A DNA stretch of 64,000 nucleotides, from positions 6,770,388-6,834,387 of the forward strand of contig NC_051431.1 of the NCBI RefSeq assembly GCF_001649575.2. The letters are read 5' to 3'. Numbering within the stretch: the stretch's first letter is position 1; each line of letters begins with the position of its first letter. The stretch comes from Kryptolebias marmoratus (Eukaryota > Chordata > Actinopteri > Cyprinodontiformes > Rivulidae). The notes beneath the pieces were generated by a model. It saw nothing but the letters and a program-made list of their open reading frames with translations, made no database searches and had not been told where the DNA came from. Positions 15,451 through 28,200 of this stretch are shown in pieces. The translations under genes were made by a program, and so were the position numbers.

Positions 15451-17771
15451 GCGCTCAAAACTCTTGACATCGTGTTTCTGAAAACTTAAAATGTGATACA
15501 GAGCTTAATTTCAGGGAGCAAACTCTCAGAAACACAATGATTATGGGGCCATGTGGAACATCCTAATGGTTTCACAACACTAATAAAAAGCTGGTAACTG
15601 TGGGAGATATTGAAGGAAATAGGCTTTAGAAGTATATTTTTGGAGGATGTGAGAGGCAGAGACAGAGATGAGTCTCACCTGTGGTCTCTGCTCATTAATT
15701 GGCTGCTGGACCTGCTGTGTCTTGTCATATCACTGTGATGTAGGAGGCTGAATGGCTCTGCGATTTATCAGCACTTATGAGTCAATTTGTCATGACCTGC
15801 ACTTCTCTGGGGCTGATTACCAGAGCACCACTCCCACTGCCCACATTTTTATCAGCACAAGTGCAGACTCACACGTACATGCTCTGTTGTTCTGGATAAA
15901 ATCACTCTAAAACTTTACAGCAATGGGGTTGTAACTTTAAAAGATCAGTCTGATATTTGGCTTGAATTTTATTCCTCCCTGCTAATTTATGTACCACTCA
16001 AACCATCGTTATTTCCTCAGAATAATCCAGGTCCTACTGAGTGTAGGCACTTCTTTACCTTCATCTGAATGATGTCTGTGAGTCGAGTGTGAGGTCTGAT
16101 GAGCACTTGGAGGGAAGATAACAACTATTTAGTGTATAGAAGGAGGACAGATCACTGATAACAGGGTGAGACTTGACAGATGAAGGTATCAATTTACAAC
16201 CTTCAGTCGGAGCAAAGAGGCAATAAGCAAGTTATCACAAGTTTGACAGGGCAAAGGCCAACTTATCTCTTTCTATTTCACAGACAAATAGAACAAGTAT
16301 AGTCTCTTGCTACCTGACTTTCAGTGTGAAAAATAGTTTTATATGATCCAGAGGAATTCAATCCCTTACATACACGAAAATCAAGTTAAAGGTACTCATA
16401 GCAATGCATGAAGACCAGGCAAACAATATAGGAACTAAAGTAAGAATCAAAATCTGCACAATTGTTTATTTCTTATATTTATGGTTACTGTTCTTAGATT
16501 AAAATTTTGTAAGCAAAACTTGTAAACGGCCACATACGTTTGTTTATTTAAGGAAACAGCCAAAATGAAATAGGTTAGCAATGGCAACATCCACGGAAGA
16601 GCTGTTTGGGATGAAGAAGTCAGACAGCTTTGATGTATGGATATGAATTTATGCTCAACAAATCTGAGTAAAGTTTTCAAATAAAAATGATTTGTTTACA
16701 TTGAGTGTGGGCCTGCATAAAAAATATATGTGGAAAACTATTGGAGTAAAGTCCTCCAAATACTGAGCTAATAGTTCTTTTAAACCTCTAAATAACTGCA
16801 AAACATAATAAGTAACTCTGGTTTCTGATCCAAGGTCAGTCTTTAAGGTTTTTGCTGTCCGGTCAAACAACCGTAAGCACGCCCTGCTATCACACCCCCC
16901 TCCCCATAAAACATCCCCAGACATCCCCACACTTAGGTGTAATTGGAAACCCTGGTGTATGAAAGACTTTCTCACAGGACAGAACGGGTGCTGGGCTCAG
17001 GAGCCGGCTGAAGGTGGAGCAGATGGAGCCACCACCCCAGTTCTCAACAGTGACCTCTGACACGACTTCCTGTATAGGTTTTACACCAGTTTCTCAAACT
17101 ACAGAGAGTCGCAAGTTTTCTTTGAGACCATTTCTCTGCTCTTCCTATACAGTCAGGGGGAAAAAAAGCATTTAGCAATGTCAGGGAGAGAAATATAGAC
17201 AGCTATTTGCCACCAAACAGCATAACAGAACCTTGAATAAAAGAGACTTAATATTTAGGTGTGAATGGGGTTTTCTATGATGGTCTCTTTGATTAAATTC
17301 TCGTTTTTAAAGCACAGAAATGATTAAAATCCCTGAAAATTATTCTCACATTCACAGCTGGAAACAGACAGCAAATTTAGACTGGTAAGCCATAATGGCT
17401 TTTCAGGTTTAAACTTGAAAATAATTGTGCTGACAGATATTCAGGTAATTATAGGTTAGCCAGAGCAACAATGCTGCAGCAATAAGTGCCTGGACCCCAC
17501 TGATTATCTACAACAATGTGTTGGCATACAGTATTATTTTGATAAATAACCCATTTGAATATGCTGTTAGACCTCTTATTTGTATAAATCTATTGTATTT
17601 ATTTAGTTTTGTACTATGTTTTTGTTTAAAATCCACCCTTTGCTCATGTTTACGGTGCCTTACTCCTAATGTCAATGGGATGAATCACTTCTTAACTCTA
17701 AAACAACTGAACTGGAAAACCCCAGCTAGGTCTAGAAACTTTATAAAGACATCCATGTGATAGGTTAGGAG

Positions 17772-17796
17772 GTGTGTGTGTGTGGGGGGGGGGGGG
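17772..17796 (+). repeat. (GT)n followed by poly-G
   Basis: A short gtgtgtgtgtgt run leads directly into about 13 G residues. Confidence 0.95.
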
Positions 17797-18720
17797 TGAA
17801 AGATAACAGAAAAAATAGAAGCAGCATCAGAAGACAAAGATAGCTGAAAGCTGTGGTATTTCAGTAAAATAGATGGTACAAAAACCTAGACTGAATCAGG
17901 TTAACATTCTCCAGAATGAGACAAATGAAAACTGAAATCTACATCATTAAATCTGCTGCAATTTGTTATTTATAAACAATGTAGAAAAAAAGTGTTGTAC
18001 TCAGCAATAATAGTCATTCAGGGTAAGAATCATGACATACATGGAAACAGAGTTCCCAGAGGGGCTTACGCTGTCTGTTTGACCGATGATAGCTGCTCTC
18101 TTCACTGATCCCATATGGCCTCAGCACTTTATGTGTGACTTTATGTGTGCTCAGCTTTAAAACCTGGACTATTCTTTTACCCAGGATGTTGACTTTCTCA
18201 GCCTAAAAAGGAAGTTTCACTCTAAAGTGTTATTTTACCTTTTTAAAAAAAAACTCCCAAAGAAAAATTAAGGCACAAAAGTAAGATTTATATGCCAGAC
18301 CAGGGCCTAATTTGTTAAAATTTACATTTAAACATTTTGTTTTCTTGTGATTTTTTTTTTTACTATCTTTTTTACATTTCTTTTGCAGAAAATAAGTTTG
18401 AAGTGCTGTAAACTAGACAAGTTTTCCTTAAAAAAAAGTTGGTCAGCTTCTTCTAGAAAACAATCACATTCTTACCTGAGCACAAATGGAGAAGTCCTAA
18501 CAGAAATACAAATCCAACTGAAGTTGGAGACATCATTCAACGTCTCACTTAGAAGAAATGTTCCTGTGTAATCCAATTTTTTGTTTTGTTTTTCAGCTGA
18601 ACAGTTCGAGCATCCACTCCTTCATGACAAACAAACAAATCAGAATCCAGAGTTTAGAAAACCCGCACAGATGTTCGTTTGGAGTTTGAAAAAGAAACTG
18701 GACTTGCAGGAGGAGCAAAC

Positions 18721-18823
18721 CGGGGGTTGCTTTGGTTCTGTGAGAAAAGTGTGTTGGAAAAATAAAGGAAGAAAACAAAAACAATCCAGCTAATTTCAGC
18801 GCTGGTCCTGTTCCTGATAGCAT
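18721..18823 (-). CDS. Weak candidate for a short-isoform start exon below the CpG block
   Basis: On the minus strand, ATG 18823 opens MLSGTGPALKLAGLFLFSS, a signal-peptide-like stretch whose LAGLFLFSS loosely resembles the LFGLICLCSG of the human short ROBO1 isoform. It lies 130-550 bases downstream of the CpG-rich block. The only donor in the required phase 1 is CCCCG|gtttgc, at about 18721, which is a poor match to consensus. Splicing there would give Gly-Ser-Arg-Leu-Arg at the Ig1 junction, as in other ROBO isoforms. The hydrophobic residues may simply reflect a pyrimidine tract (ttgttttcttcctttatttttcc...cacag) that itself looks like a splice acceptor. The ATG context is weak. I list it because a coding start is expected near an internal robo1 promoter, not because the ORF alone is convincing. 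Confidence 0.2.
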
Positions 18824-19266
18824 GTGTTAAAACTGGGCAGGAGTTTGTGAGCAGAAGGAACAGAAGTCTATCCTTTTCTTTGAATTCATCACTGATCAGC
18901 CTGGAGAGCTCGCTCAAGTCGGTAATTCTGTGCAAAAACAGGCATGAAAAAATGGGAAATAAATCCGTTCCGAAGCGAGAAAAAAACAACCTGAGTCACA
19001 TCATTTCAGCTCCAGTTTTTTTTCGGGTCTGTCACTTGAGATTGGAAACTTTGCGAATTCGTCCAGTCCTCGCGCTCATCCAAAACAGCAGTCCGGGACA
19101 GGCGATCAGAGCAACTTTTCCATCACTTTTCTCCCCCGTTTCAACCTCCAAGCGAGCGAGCCGTGCGCGCGGCGCAGACACCGAGCCTCAGGAGGGGGGC
19201 GGAATCCTGCGTTTCATTCAAAGAAAGCGGAATGCTTCGTCAATTGGTATGCGTCCTCTTCTCCCT

Positions 19267-19285
19267 CCCCCCCCCCCCCCCCCCC
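19267..19285 (+). repeat. Poly-C run beside assembly gap
   Basis: About 19 C residues that run into the N tract. The true length is unknown. Confidence 0.95.
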
Positions 19286-19296
19286 NNNNNNNNNNN
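19286..19296. other. Assembly gap (11 N)
   Basis: Eleven undetermined bases inside the CpG-rich block, next to a poly-C run. Any reading frame crossing it is unreliable. Confidence 0.99.
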
Positions 19297-20464
19297 GACT
19301 CGGAGAGGAAATTTAACCTCTTCCCGCCTGGATCCCACCGAGCAGCGCAGCCTTTCAGTAAAAAGTAGGAATCTTATCTTCGGACATGTTTTATGAACAA
19401 CTTCCTGCAGTTCCTGAAAACAAACAACTAATTCTACTGACACCCAGAGACAGGACACTGTTTTCACACCGCAGTAGTTCTCTGAAACTTTAGGGTTTTT
19501 AGTTTTGTCTTATGAGGTTTTTCAGTCCTTTATTTTATGTATTATTAGACAGTACTTAAACTCTTTTCGTATACTTTGATTGGTAAAAAAAATACTAATA
19601 ATGTTATTAAATTTTCCAACTATGTTTACGTGCTTTTACTTTTGATGTTAAACTGACAGAATATTGCTTCATAAATTGCTCAGCAGCTTGGGATTTACAG
19701 TAATGTTTTATTATAAATACAAAAAGAGCCACAATTGTTACTCATTAGTGCTCTGAAGACATAATTAATTGTCTGGGAAGTTATTGTTAATAAAGTTTTA
19801 CTTTACTTAGTGTAACATTTATTTATTTATTCCTTTTCAGACTTCAGTGTCTTGAATTTCATTTCACTTTAGTTTTAGTTCAGTAAACATTTGATGCAAC
19901 AAAAAAAAACAGATTGCAAACTGCAAAAACAGATTTATGATGCAAAATCTTTTTTTTTTTCCTTTTCTTTTTCAGTTATTTCAAATCAAGTGCAGATTAA
20001 AACTGCACAGGATGTTGAAACTGTTAGGCAATCAGAAATGCCTTTAAAAAAACAGAAACAAAATAGAAACAGAAGACTTCCACATGGCCTGAATTCAAAG
20101 CTTTTGGCTGCCTGCTTCACTGATCATTCGTTAACAAACAGCGCCCTCCAGCGGCCCATGTCTGAACTGACCTCGTAACTGATCTGGTTTAAACAGAAAA
20201 AGTTGTTCTCAATGTATCTAACAAAGTATGCTTAACAAAATATACATTTTCCTTTTAATGAGTTAGATAAACAGAAGGGAGAATAATTAATTTGATTTTT
20301 TCAAATTTATAGTAAATACATAGCTGAAATAAATACATTTATATTGAGTTAATGTTCAGCACTGATACAGCATCATGTGCTTTCACTCTATAAAGTCCAT
20401 ACGCAGTTAGTTTTTTATTTTATTTTAGTGCACCATGTTTGCATCATGTGATAGTTGTCAACCA

Positions 20465-20935
20465 CAGCCAGAGGTGAAGGCCGAGCAATAATGTTTATGC
20501 CTCTGTCTGTGTGTGTTTGTTTAGCAAAATATCTTGTGACTCACTGAACAGATTTTAATGAAACTTTCAGAAAGTAATCATTAGATGCACTTCTACAGCT
20601 GATTAACTTTTGAACTCAACCAGATTTAAGATGGCTGCCACAGCTAAGCAAACTTTGCAAGCACAAAACTGGCTATACCCCAGTGAACTTTCTAAATACT
20701 GTGCTAACATGTGGTGTGGTAGAAGCTGACAGTCATCCCCATCATATACTTCAAGCTCTAACAGATCATGAAGGATCTGAGAGATATCACAATATCGCAT
20801 GAGACTGCACATAATATTACTTTCAAGGTTTGACCAAACTGGCCGTAACTCTGTCATTTGTCAATATAAGATGGGTGTTGTGCATTCTATCAGTGAATGC
20901 TAAGCATTTGATTTTAACGGCAAAAACTTTGAATG
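20465..20935 (+). repeat. Dispersed teleost repeat of unknown class
   Basis: The run gcaaaatatcttgtgactca, gattttaatgaaactttcag, aaagtaatcattagatgcac, ctgattaacttttgaactca and agatttaagatggctgccac matches, as I remember it, a repeat found many times in percomorph, especially killifish and livebearer, genomes. It extends through a block about gttacggccagtttggtcaa (antisense) to about 20935. It carries no protein-coding ORF and is probably a non-autonomous DNA transposon or part of one. Confidence 0.55.
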
Positions 20936-21329
20936 AAATGATTTTTATACAAAACACACTGTTAGTGTCACAATCTGGAAACCAAAACATTGCTCAGTAA
21001 AATATGTTTCGTTTGAATAATTCTGAAAAATAAAGCATACTGACACAGAGCTGAGGAAAGCTTCGGTTTCAAATCTGAGCTTTTTTTTTCTCTCGTTCCT
21101 CCATCTGCGCATTACATTACAGTTCTGCTCCATCCTCGCTTGGTTCTCGTGTGCCTGATTTTCCTAAAAGCTTTTACAGCTCCGGATCTGTAAAGTGGTT
21201 CCTCAGCTCAATACCACAAATTGAATCGTTACATTTCCTTGAGTCAGGAGCAGAGAGCTGTAAGCAATTATCAGCTAAGTTCACTTTTTAGACCAATCAA
21301 CACAGGAGGGGATGTAGAAGTGCTGATTG

Positions 21330-21331
<2 letters not shown>

Positions 21332-21360
<29 letters not shown>
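21332..21360 (+). repeat. Poly-A tract
   Basis: Twenty-nine consecutive A residues followed by ttg and a short T run. I see no SINE body or target-site duplication that would mark a retroposon tail. Confidence 0.95.
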
Positions 21361-21363
<3 letters not shown>

Positions 21364-21925
21364 TTTTTTTTTAAACAATGTTGCAAAGAATCGAGTGCAC
21401 AAATGAAACTCCATCTCATTGTTTTCTTTATTACCATTATCAGTAATGAATAGATACAAACAGAATTGGGGAAAAATATGAAAAGAACACTAAAATATTA
21501 AACTCTTACTAGCTTTGTTTTAATATTAAAATTTAAAAGACATCCTATTGTAAAAGAAAGATGCTGGTATCTGCTCTGAGCATTATTTATTCAATTTTCC
21601 AAGTTTTATTCTTTCATTTTAGCTGTGCACTAGTTATAATCCACCCAAACAGAGAGCTTCCTGTCTTGCTCTTCTCCCCGTAACCTTGATCAGATCAACA
21701 AGAACAAGAAAAATGACATCCTGCCAAAGCTGTGATGGCAAAGAAAATGAAGACCTTTTAACACCACAACCAAAATGTTTTTACACGAAGCCCATTCCCA
21801 GAATCAAAATGGTACAAAAAGGATGAAAGGAAATGTCTCTCTGGCTGAAAAGTGCTCCAAGTTTTTTTTTCCTCCACATTTTTTTTCCAAGTGAAAGTTG
21901 TGTCATATAGCGCATTTGTACTTAC

Positions 21926-22209
21926 TGTGAAAGACCTGGCTACATTTTTGGGCATGCCTCAGTGTGTGGTGATTCTGGTGAAGATTATTATACAGTGGTT
22001 TGCACCGGTGAGACTTCTGTGAGGCAGTGAGGCGATGGGCCCTGTGTGGACCGCCGTGGTCCTCAGGGACTACAAGCATGACCAGAACTGCAAACACCAC
22101 CACCAGCAAACAGAAAGTCTGCATGGTGATGTGCTTGCAAAACACAAAACCAGAACGTTGCCAGTGTCCATATGAAAAGAAATGTCTGTCAGGCTTCATT
22201 GACTGCAAA
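21926..22209 (-). CDS. robo1: Candidate alternative first coding exon of robo1 (MQTFCLL signal peptide)
   Basis: This minus-strand ORF starts at ATG 22124 in a strong context (atcaccATG). It begins MQTFCLLVVVFAVLVMLVVP, a convincing signal peptide, followed by PEDHGGPHRAH and a linker rich in His, Arg and Lys with two Cys. It ends at a consensus donor, CACA|gtaagtac, at 21926. From the ATG there are 66 codons plus one base, so the exon exits in phase 1 and would splice to the Ig1 acceptor at 1533 with Arg at the junction. A pyrimidine-rich acceptor (cattttcttcaattcag) ends at 22210, so the exon may run to 22209 with a 5' UTR. If so, an in-frame upstream ATG at about 22204 (MKPDRHF) would be included. 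I do not recognise the linker from known ROBO proteins. The robo1 assignment is inferred from strand, phase, signal peptide and location. It could instead be a small secreted-peptide ORF that reads on through the donor and stops seven codons later, or a chance ORF. The true CDS probably starts at 22124. Confidence 0.45.
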
Positions 22210-25200
22210 CTGAATTGAAGAAAATGTAAACCAAATTCCACATTTTGCTGCTAATTATTCCTTGAAAAATTAGAAAAACCCGGAAGCTCAATCGAAATAT
22301 CTTCTTGTAAAGTCTCAGAGTAACAATCTGCGTGCATTCCCACACTTCCTGTAAGTCCTTTCTGCTACCATCGAGAATGGCCAAATACAAACACCCCTGC
22401 AAACTTAGCTATCCTTCTAAACCCAGTGGGAATGTTTTCCTCCCACAGTCCAATGGGATCCTAATGAGGGCAACTCTATACACAACATGCATGAAGTTCA
22501 CTCCCTTCTCTACCTCACCATGCTTTCACTCAATGGAAACAGTGTCTCTCATCTTCCCGGCCTATTTATCTGTGGTAAGTCTCTTTTTAATATTCAAAGG
22601 GAGTTTGTGGATGTTCTGTCTTTTCTTATGATGTTTCTGTGCACGGAGAAGGATTGTGGGGGGGTTCCTGTAGACTACATGCTGGGCCTCTTTTCAGATT
22701 TACTGGCCTCTTCACAAAACCTCGCCCCCCCCTCGCTCAGCATAGAGGTGATGGGGTGACAGCCAGGCTGGGGTAAGGCAAAGGAGCCCACATTCTCTTT
22801 TTTCCCTGGCTAAGACAATTTCATGGCTTTCATTTCCAATCTCACCGAGCAGCATGGCATGAAACAAAACATTTCCACTTAAAAAAGATGCTGCCTACTC
22901 AGAGGAAAACACAATTCTCTTCCCCAGTAGACAGAGAAGATTTCTATATGCTACCCCCCCTCCCCCCAGAATGTACTGTGGGGTAAGCATAAACAAAAAC
23001 TTCCTAAAGTTGGAGTTTGGGTCACCTTGGATTGAGAAAGTCACAGATGCTGCATGTTGGTATTCCCTTCAGAAGGATGGCACTTTAGCAGGATGTTTTC
23101 TATTTGCCTCACATTCTCTACAGCCTTTTATCATTCATGTCCTGTCCTTCACAAGAACTCCCATGAATTATTCATTGTGTTACTTTTCTTTTTAAAAGAC
23201 ATTTTAAATTTACAGTTTTTGTAAGTTAGAAACTAATACCACAACTCCAAAGTGTTTTGAGGGATAATTGTTTAATTGCTGGAGGGTTACTTCATCCTGA
23301 TATTAATTTAAAGGGGTGTGATTTCATTTGACAAGAAACAGGAATGCACTTAGGGATTGTTTTATTCTCAAAAACAAACTTTTGATTGTATGACATTAAT
23401 TTCGTATGAACAGTTTTATTCTATCCTCTACTTCTAGATTGTTTTGGGGTCATAAAGAAGCAAATGCTTAAAATGTGTAAAACATTTAACAGATATCAAA
23501 GCTAAACTAACATTTTTTTACAACAAAAACAATATTGAACTTTTTTTTCTTTATAATTTACAAAAGGAACTAATTGTTTCAAGACTAAAATGTGTAAACT
23601 GAATCGTCAGGACATATCACATGAACTAATCCTTTATTGTTACATTGGCTACAAAAATAATCCCTGTGATAGGAGAATTCAGAACAAAATTCAGGTACAA
23701 TAGAAGATGGGAAGCAGGGGACACAGAAAGAATGAAAATATGAAGCAAGTCAAGAATGGGTGTAAAGAGAGGAGAGTTTACCTCAGAAAGATTATATTGA
23801 TTTTTCTGTGTCTCAGCTAAAAATGAGGCAGCAGAGGATTCTAGTTGTTGAAGCTCTGAGTTCAAACTACAAAAAGCTAAAAACCGTCAGAAGCAATCTA
23901 CTCTGTCCGCGCTCAGCTGACTTAGTGTAAAGTTTCCTCTAAAGAAACATTAATCACATCAGTGCAACTATGATAAGGTTATAAATAAATAAATAATAGA
24001 CACATCAACAGCAGTCAGATATCAATCCTAAACGTAACAACTGACAAAACACTGAGTTAAATTTAATAATTAATACCTTAGGAGTTAAATAACCTCCCAT
24101 CTTTAGACCTTGACACATCTCAGTAAGCACAAAGTGCAGTTTTGTCATATTTTTGGAACACCTATGACAGAAATCTCAGAAACTGTCAGGGTGTTTGACA
24201 GCGCCTGTCCACTACAGACAATTACTCTGGTCCTTCAGCTGTATGAGAGCCAAAGGATGTATCACTCCAGGATTCATCCAAAAAAATGTTACAGAAGAAA
24301 AACCCAAGACACAACACAAAAGCCTTTTAAATTCAGAACTGTATTAAAATGGTTTTGTCACGATTCTATTGATAGTTTGCCAGAGAGTAGAAACAGGCAA
24401 CACAAAGCACATTAGATACGAAACTAAAAAGTACAAAGAGAAATGTGAGAACATTCTTCTTCTCCCTATTACTTTTCTGCTCTGCTTTCAGACATCATAG
24501 GAAAGAAAATGTGACAGTGAATTCAACAAATCTGTTTCTCTTCAGGGAATGCCCCCCACCCCCAGCCATGCAAGATGCTGATGCAAAAAATTGTAGAGAG
24601 AAAAAAAAAAGCTTTGTTAGTGATACTTCAGCAAAGTTTGGTGCACAAAGCAGGATGAGGCAATAAACAGGCTGTTGCTTTTCCGCTTGCCTGCACACAC
24701 TGAATCCCTTTCCCAGTGTCTTTTAATGGGCCTCACATTAGCATCTGTTTAGCGTCAGCCTCGACATGGCCTGTGGAGGCTGATTAAAATAACCCTCCTC
24801 TCACGTAACACGCCGGTTGTAACATCAAAATACAGTCAGATGTTGAATTATTTGCTCCAGCAGACATTCAGGAAGTTAGCGCCAACGTTCTGCTGTCAAA
24901 GGAGTGTTCATTAGTTGAGCTTGTTCAGACTATCATGTTAGTAAATGATGAGCCATATGGAAAAATATGAAGTATATTATAATTGCAACAAGCAACAGGA
25001 AATATGAGGATAGAAATGCACTTCAGTTCTACATTATTCAGTTTGTCTTAACGCATGGCTGCACTCATATAACATGAAAACAACATTTTTCATTAAGATC
25101 AGCTTGTTGAAATGCAAAGGACACACAACGCAATGTTTCATGCTTATTTGGCTTAATTGGTTTTGAGGCTCAGGAGCTTTAGTGAGTGACAGTTGGTCTC

Positions 25201-28200
25201 AGGGTTGAAGCGCTGAAACTGACTGAGCCAAGGGTTTCTTTTGTCTCTGTTACTGTTGGACTTCAGCCAGTAACACGGCAGCAAGACTCAAGATGTGATC
25301 CTGACAACAAGCAGGTTGTGATCAAAACTAAATTTAATAACTGTCTTTTTCTGGTCCCGTTTTTTTATCTACAAAATCATAAATTACAACTACAAAGTAA
25401 ATTTAAGCTTTAGCTGTTTAGGTTAAATTCTCACAACACACACACACGTGGCCTAATAAGTGACAGCCAAACAACTCAATTAGTGGCCATTAGACATGCA
25501 GTCAGAAAAATATAAGGAAAAACAAAAGGCATTTATTACACAAGTTTGTAATCAGAGTAAATGTTCAGGAATTAAACATACAATCATTTTTACAATATAA
25601 AATTTATAATTCTTATGAAACTAAAACACTATAGAGTAACAAAAACTATCCCTAGCTGTTCTCTGAGACTATGTTGTGGCTTTCAGCACCATAGTTCTTT
25701 AACTAACCTTCTTGTGAACTGCAAGCAGAATATCATCTTTCAGTTTGTGGCCCAGTTGTATATTAAAGTTTTCACTGACTGGTCTCTCTCTAAATATCCT
25801 GACAAAAATGTAAAAACCCATCTTTCGCTAGAAGTACTATATTCTCTGTTTCTCAAATAAAACACCTTTTCTTTTTCTTTCCTCTGTGCCATCAGCTGCT
25901 AAAACAAATGGGTGCTGTGATGAGTAAAATAAATATGATCGATGGGATATCTGGTGCTGCTGACCTCACACCACGATCCAGAGTTGAGGGAGCAGGTGCT
26001 GCTCAGATTTACGGTCCCCCCCCCAACCCACACCTCATGATAGTTCCTTTCTCGCCCACAGACGCTGAGCCCTGCTGAGATGCAGTCACACTGTCGAGCC
26101 TCCACAGCCCACTTTCCAGCCCAGAGATTCAGATAAACAAACCTAATGCTGTTTCTGGCTGAACTTTCTATAAAACGTGTCGGAGCATGAATCGTATCAT
26201 CAGTAATAAAACCACCAATTACTCTACAAATCATCAGACAATCAAGGCTGCTCAGCAGTTATTACAGTAATTTTAACTGGGAGGGTTTGTTATTGAGTGT
26301 GGAACAGTTGCTATGTGTTCGCTCATAAAGATGACTAACGGATCTAAAGGCAGCTCTGAGAGTTAACTTCAACATTTTCCTGAGAAATAATACCATAATC
26401 AGATTTTAAAAAGTAAAAGGAAGTCCAAAAAGAACAAGGGAGATATATTAACTGTAAAATTACTGCATGTTAGCACTACATAAAATGTACTTAATGTATT
26501 TGTATAGTTTCTAATGACACTTTTTAAAAGCACTTCACACTTGTAAGAATAAAAATTTCCACTCTGCATTAATAAGATTGTGACTAAAATGACATATTGT
26601 TTGGATTTTACAAAAAAGACATAATTTTTAAACTAAAAACATCTGGGCTATGCAGCCCAGAAAGAATGGAGCTCACAGCAACTCTGCAGTCCAGAATTTC
26701 TGCTGCTGCTTCTGTGAGTCCATGGTGAGCTAACAAATGTTAAACAACTGTCACTTTCACTGCTACAACAGCAACACAAAAGAAGTAAGATGCCAGAAGA
26801 GATTATGTTTGGAAGCACTTTAACTAGGATTGCAGCAAGTGGCAGAATATTTAATTGAGAAAAAACTGTTGGAAGAAAACTGGTTATTATGCCAACATTC
26901 TGAGCAAACTAGACTCAATTACAGCTTATTTCCTTTTACATTTATGTTCCACAAGTTATATATGTTTTTATTACATGTTTCAAGTGGACCAGTTGCAGAT
27001 GTTACAGTCTGTGTCAATCCAACATGTGGTTCTGTTTCAGAGAAGGTGTTCATCAGTCTGTGGAGAACTTAGAGTTAAGGAAAGACAATTGTGGTTTCAT
27101 TGTCCACTCTGATGCAAGGACAGTGTCATCTGTAGCATTCTGGAAGGTTTTCCAGGTTTCTTTGCAGCTAACCACTTGATGCAAAGACAAACATATTCTA
27201 TCATGTGTTGCTTACTGTAGTTTCACACTCCAGTCCAATAGGAGACAACCATGCAATGATTGCTCACTCACGTGAAAATTCACTAAAAGTGCTTTGACAT
27301 CTGACATGTAAACATCTTAAATTTCTCATTGCAAAACTTGTTTTTACCTAAAAGTTTGTACCAGTTTTAAAACTGACATTTCTTGTTGCATTATAGTATC
27401 AATTTTACTGTTCACATTTTTCTGTTCTCCATTCCAGAAGTCAAAAGTCTCCTCCTCTTTTAAAGACGACACAGTCTGTGACCCATTAACATAAAAACCT
27501 ACTTATTATCCTTTCACTAGGAAATTAAGTGTGTTTGACAGGGTAAGAACAACTGATTATTAGCACTTAGCAAAGCCCCATCCAATTTATCTCTCATTTA
27601 TCATGAGGACACTCCAAATATGAATCTTAATATTCTAATTTAATTCTCACTACGCAGCATTTGCAATTTTGACCCATGCACACTTGTGCTAACTCCCATC
27701 TTACATCTTATCCCTGCTTCAGTGCCTCTTGACCACAATAGTCTACTTACTATTCCAACCAGAATGGCAAATGAACCTATTTCCTTGGGTAGAGCTAAGA
27801 TAAAGCAGGTCAGGTTAGGGAAATGAAAAGAAATTGGATGGGGAACAAAAACCCTCTACTGTCCTTAGCAGCTCAGAAGCTGTAAGGAAGCTGCATGTAG
27901 GGCGCTGGTGAATAGTTATAACTAATTATATCTCTAGTGAATCACTCCTCCAGGCGTGGCCACATATTGTTGTACTGGGAAATGAATCCTCATGCTGCAC
28001 TGGGGATAATATGTGAGAGTGCAGCTGGATGAATGTGTAGCAATCTTTCTGCTTCCTGAATCATGATTTTTCAGGGCACTAAGACTAAGGAACAGAGCTG
28101 AGTAACATGGAAATGGGACACAATGCTGCTGTTGTATCTCTTGAGTATTATAACTCAGGCTGACACGATCAAGGAAATTGGTTTTCAGGGTGGGACTTCA

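Larger units (their letters stand above)
18950..19400. promoter_or_regulatory. CpG-rich block, probable internal promoter
   Basis: About 30 CpG dinucleotides lie within about 430 readable bases here, whereas most of the window is clearly CpG-poor. The densest part is around 19150-19190, where CGs occur every few bases, including a gccgtgcgcgcggcgcag run that partly resembles an NRF1-type site. On the minus strand the block precedes short upstream ATGs, and transcription from it would run toward the Ig1 exon 18 kb away. CpG-rich unmethylated islands usually mark vertebrate promoters. Mammalian ROBO1 has a second, internal promoter producing the shorter DUTT1-type isoform, so an equivalent role is plausible. 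The direction is not proven: a plus-strand transcript is equally possible from sequence alone. An 11-N gap beside a poly-C run interrupts it. Confidence 0.6.

Noticed and set aside
18593..18823. Full 76-codon minus ORF (MLSGTG) as an independent gene
   Set aside because: The hydrophobic content follows a pyrimidine tract and the ORF has no good donor. It is kept only as a weak start-exon candidate.
18847..19368. 173-codon plus-strand ORF through the CpG-rich block
   Set aside because: It crosses 11 undetermined bases and a poly-C run read as poly-Pro, has no domain, and owes its length to GC-rich composition.
21332..21360. Poly-A tract as a processed pseudogene or SINE tail
   Set aside because: No upstream gene-like or tRNA-like body and no flanking direct repeat is visible.
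22487..22759. Plus-strand ORF MHEVHSLLYL opposite the 22 kb region
   Set aside because: No domain, no paired splice sites, and strand opposite to the host gene.
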